A stretch of DNA of 64,000 bases. Origin: Burkholderiales bacterium. GTDB lineage: Bacteria > Pseudomonadota > Gammaproteobacteria > Burkholderiales > JAEUOS01. The notes beneath the pieces are model-generated. The model was not told the origin of the DNA. It made no database searches and saw only the letters and a list, made by a program, of their open reading frames with translations. Every line of letters begins with the position of its first letter. Positions within the stretch are counted from its first letter, which is position 1. Shown here in pieces: positions 62,326-64,000 of the stretch. The DNA is taken from NCBI GenBank assembly GCA_016790695.1, contig JAEUOS010000027.1, positions 41,983 through 105,982 on the forward strand. The letters are read 5' to 3'. A program made the position numbers and the translations under genes.

Positions 62326-63776
62326 ACCTGGGCGCGGCGCACGAGCGCCTGGCGCACGCGCGCGGCGACGTCGAGGCCATCGTCGACGGCGCGCGGCGCA
62401 TCACGCACCGCGAACTCGCCGCCGACATCGCCCGCACCGCGGCGCACCTGCACGCGCACGGCATCGCCGCCGGGCACACCGTCGGCGTCGCGCTCGGCGA
62501 CCACGCCGGCCACCTCACGATCATGCTCGCGCTCGCGCGCCTGGGCGCGGTGCTGCTGCCGCTCGATCACCGCTGGACCGCGGCCGAGCAGACGCGCGTG
62601 GCCGCGCACTTCGGCGCCGACGCCGTGCTGGTCGAGCCCGGCGGCGCCCTGCCCGGACAGCGCACGATCGCAGTCGACGATCGCTGGCACGCCGCGGTGG
62701 CCGCCGCGCCGCCCGCGGCGCCGCTCGCCGCGGGCGACGACCTGCCGCTCCTGATCTCGCTGTCGTCCGGCACCACCGGCCGCCCGAAGGGGCCGCGCAT
62801 CACCCACGATCACTTCCTCGCGCGCTTCCGCACCCACTGGGTGAACCTGGGCTTCGTGCCGGACGACCGCTTCGTCTGCGCCACGCCGCTGTACTTCGGC
62901 GCCGGGCGCACCTTCGCGTGGTCCACCCTCTACCTCGGCGGCACGGTGATCCTCGACCCGCCGCCGTTCGAGCCCGCGCGCCTGGTCGAGACCATCGCGC
63001 GCGAGCGCGCCACCACCCTGTTCCTCGTGCCGACGCAGTTGCGCCGCCTGCTCGCGGAGGTGCCCGGCCACCCCGCGCTCGCCGGCCTGCGCCTGCTGCT
63101 CTCGAGCGGCGCGCCGCTCACCGCCGCCGAGCGCCTGGCGATCCGCGACCGCCTGAACGCGCGCTTCTGCGAGTACTACGCCTCGACCGAAGGCGGCGGC
63201 GTGTCGCTCCTCACCCCCGCGGACCTGCCGGCCCATGCCGGGACGGTCGGACGCGCGGTGCACGGCGTGGAGATCGAGATCGTCGACGCCGCGCACCGGA
63301 CGCTGCCGCCCGACACCGTCGGTCGCCTGCGCTACCGCAGCCCCGGCTGCGCCACCGCCTTCCACCGCGACCCCGACGCCTCGGCCGAGGCGTTCCGCGA
63401 CGGCTGGTTCTATCCGGGCGACCTCGCGCGCCTCGATGCCGACGGCTACCTGACCCTGGCCGGCCGCGCCAAGGACATGATCATCCGCGGCGGCGTCAAC
63501 ATCTATCCGGACGAGATCGAAGCCGTGCTGCGCGCCCATCCGGCGCTCGCCGACGTCGCCGTCGCCGGCGTCGCATCGCCCGACCTGGGCGAGGAGATCG
63601 CCGCCTACGTCGTGCTGCGCGCGCCCGTCGACGACGCCGCGCTCGCGGACTGGTGCGCGGCGCGCCTCGCGCCGTACAAGGTGCCGCGCGCGTGGCACCG
63701 GCTCGACGCGCTGCCGCGCAACGCCTCCGGCAAGGTGGTCAAAGCCGCGCTGGCCGGCGCGGTGCCTGGAGGATAA
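62322..63776 (+). CDS. AMP-dependent CoA ligase
   Basis: A 484-residue ANL-superfamily enzyme, shorter than the other two ligases. A3 is ISLSSGTTGRPKGPRITH, A5 YYASTEGGG, A7 WFYPGDLARL, A8 AGRAKDMIIRGGVNIYP, and the catalytic Lys is in LPRNASGKVVK. The start is GTG at 62322, overlapping the amidohydrolase stop (GTGA). It would activate a carboxylic acid, perhaps the product of the amidohydrolase or the growth substrate itself. It lies 85 bases before a Rieske oxygenase gene. Confidence 0.88.
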   Translation: MNLGAAHERLAHARGDVEAIVDGARRITHRELAADIARTAAHLHAHGIAAGHTVGVALGDHAGHLTIMLALARLGAVLLPLDHRWTAAEQTRVAAHFGADAVLVEPGGALPGQRTIAVDDRWHAAVAAAPPAAPLAAGDDLPLLISLSSGTTGRPKGPRITHDHFLARFRTHWVNLGFVPDDRFVCATPLYFGAGRTFAWSTLYLGGTVILDPPPFEPARLVETIARERATTLFLVPTQLRRLLAEVPGHPALAGLRLLLSSGAPLTAAERLAIRDRLNARFCEYYASTEGGGVSLLTPADLPAHAGTVGRAVHGVEIEIVDAAHRTLPPDTVGRLRYRSPGCATAFHRDPDASAEAFRDGWFYPGDLARLDADGYLTLAGRAKDMIIRGGVNIYPDEIEAVLRAHPALADVAVAGVASPDLGEEIAAYVVLRAPVDDAALADWCAARLAPYKVPRAWHRLDALPRNASGKVVKAALAGAVPGG

Positions 63777-63861
63777 GCGGGCATCGCGGTATTCTTGCGG
63801 CTGTGTCCATCGGCCGTCCGGCCGGTGCATTCCTGCCACCGCATCCTCTGAGGGACCATCC

Positions 63862-64000
63862 ATGCCCGGCATCAATCCGCGCGACCTGGTCGAACCGGAC
63901 CGCGTCCACCGCCTCGCCTACACCAGCCAGGAGGTCTTCGACCTCGAGGTGAAGCACATCTTCGAGAAGATCTGGGTCTATTGCGGCCACGAGTCGCAGG
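63862..64000 (+). CDS. Rieske ring-hydroxylating oxygenase alpha subunit, N-terminal fragment
   Basis: Only the first 46 codons are in the window. MPGINPRDLVEPDRVHRLAYTSQEVFDLEVKHIFEKIWVYCGHESQ matches the N-terminus of Rieske non-heme iron oxygenase alpha subunits, where the segment E-x-IF-x-x-IWVYCGHESQ directly precedes the Rieske domain. Such enzymes hydroxylate aromatic acids using electrons from a separate reductase. The Rieske motif itself lies beyond the window. GAGGGACC precedes the ATG. The MoxR/VWA pair upstream could assist its metal loading, but this is only inference from position. Confidence 0.85.
   Translation, partial: MPGINPRDLVEPDRVHRLAYTSQEVFDLEVKHIFEKIWVYCGHESQ

Overview
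The window is about 64 kb of very GC-rich chromosome, and gene content points to a betaproteobacterium, most likely of the order Burkholderiales or a close relative. The indicators are the cytochrome oxidase locus with DUF2970, DUF2909, DUF2244 and a 39-residue assembly protein; the sox order soxCDYZAXB; two periplasmic receptors of the Bug/TctC type; and SlmA next to a HAD nucleotidase. There are no rRNA genes, no tRNA genes I can recognise, no insertion sequences and no CRISPR array. Genes are packed with 4-base stop/start overlaps, and the long antisense reading frames are an effect of GC content.

Positions 1-8.1 kb: the start of a luciferase-like flavin oxidoreductase, an EamA exporter, a cytochrome P450, a pair of M16 peptidases (one active, one without the zinc motif), then ftsY-ftsE-ftsX. 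Positions 8.1-17.9 kb: the complete aa3-type cytochrome c oxidase locus, with heme O/A synthesis (ctaB, ctaA), copper delivery (Sco1, CtaG), SURF1 and structural subunits ctaC, ctaD and ctaE, nearly all on the minus strand. Positions 17.9-31.7 kb: housekeeping genes, including an EAL-HDOD protein, bioC, comF, a thioredoxin-TPR protein, trmL, gpsA, secB, grxC, a rhodanese, an ArsR regulator, gpmA, envC, ctpA, moeB, slmA and a HAD nucleotidase.

Positions 31.7-40.0 kb: a full thiosulfate-oxidising system, soxC-D-Y-Z-A-X-B, followed by a GlcG-type heme-binding protein and a TlpA thioredoxin. SoxCD is present, so thiosulfate should be oxidised completely to sulfate without sulfur globules, and the electrons could enter the oxidase encoded upstream. 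This block lies between argB and the HAD-slmA pair, which are usually adjacent in Burkholderiales, so it looks like an insertion. Positions 40.0-41.7 kb: argB and a small heat-shock protein with a clear sigma-32 promoter and a strong terminator. The only stretch over 300 bases without a gene is here (40909-41291).

Positions 41.8-64 kb: an accessory catabolic region built on acyl-CoA chemistry. It has three CoA ligases, an acyl-CoA dehydrogenase homologue lacking the usual catalytic Glu, an M29/NicX-like ring-cleavage candidate, a flavin reductase, a MarR regulator, and a bifunctional 2-aminobenzoyl-CoA/salicylyl-CoA monooxygenase-reductase with its ligase and a GST. Divergent from these are a Rid-family protein, a Bug receptor, glutaryl-CoA dehydrogenase, a fused osmoprotectant-type binding protein-permease, a MoxR/NorD-type AAA-VWA pair, a second Bug receptor, an amidohydrolase-fold protein without its HxH motif, and the start of a Rieske oxygenase. 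Together they suggest uptake, CoA activation, dearomatisation and beta-oxidation of an aromatic or N-heteroaromatic acid down to glutaryl-CoA. The substrate is not determined. This is the part of the window most likely to hold an undescribed pathway.
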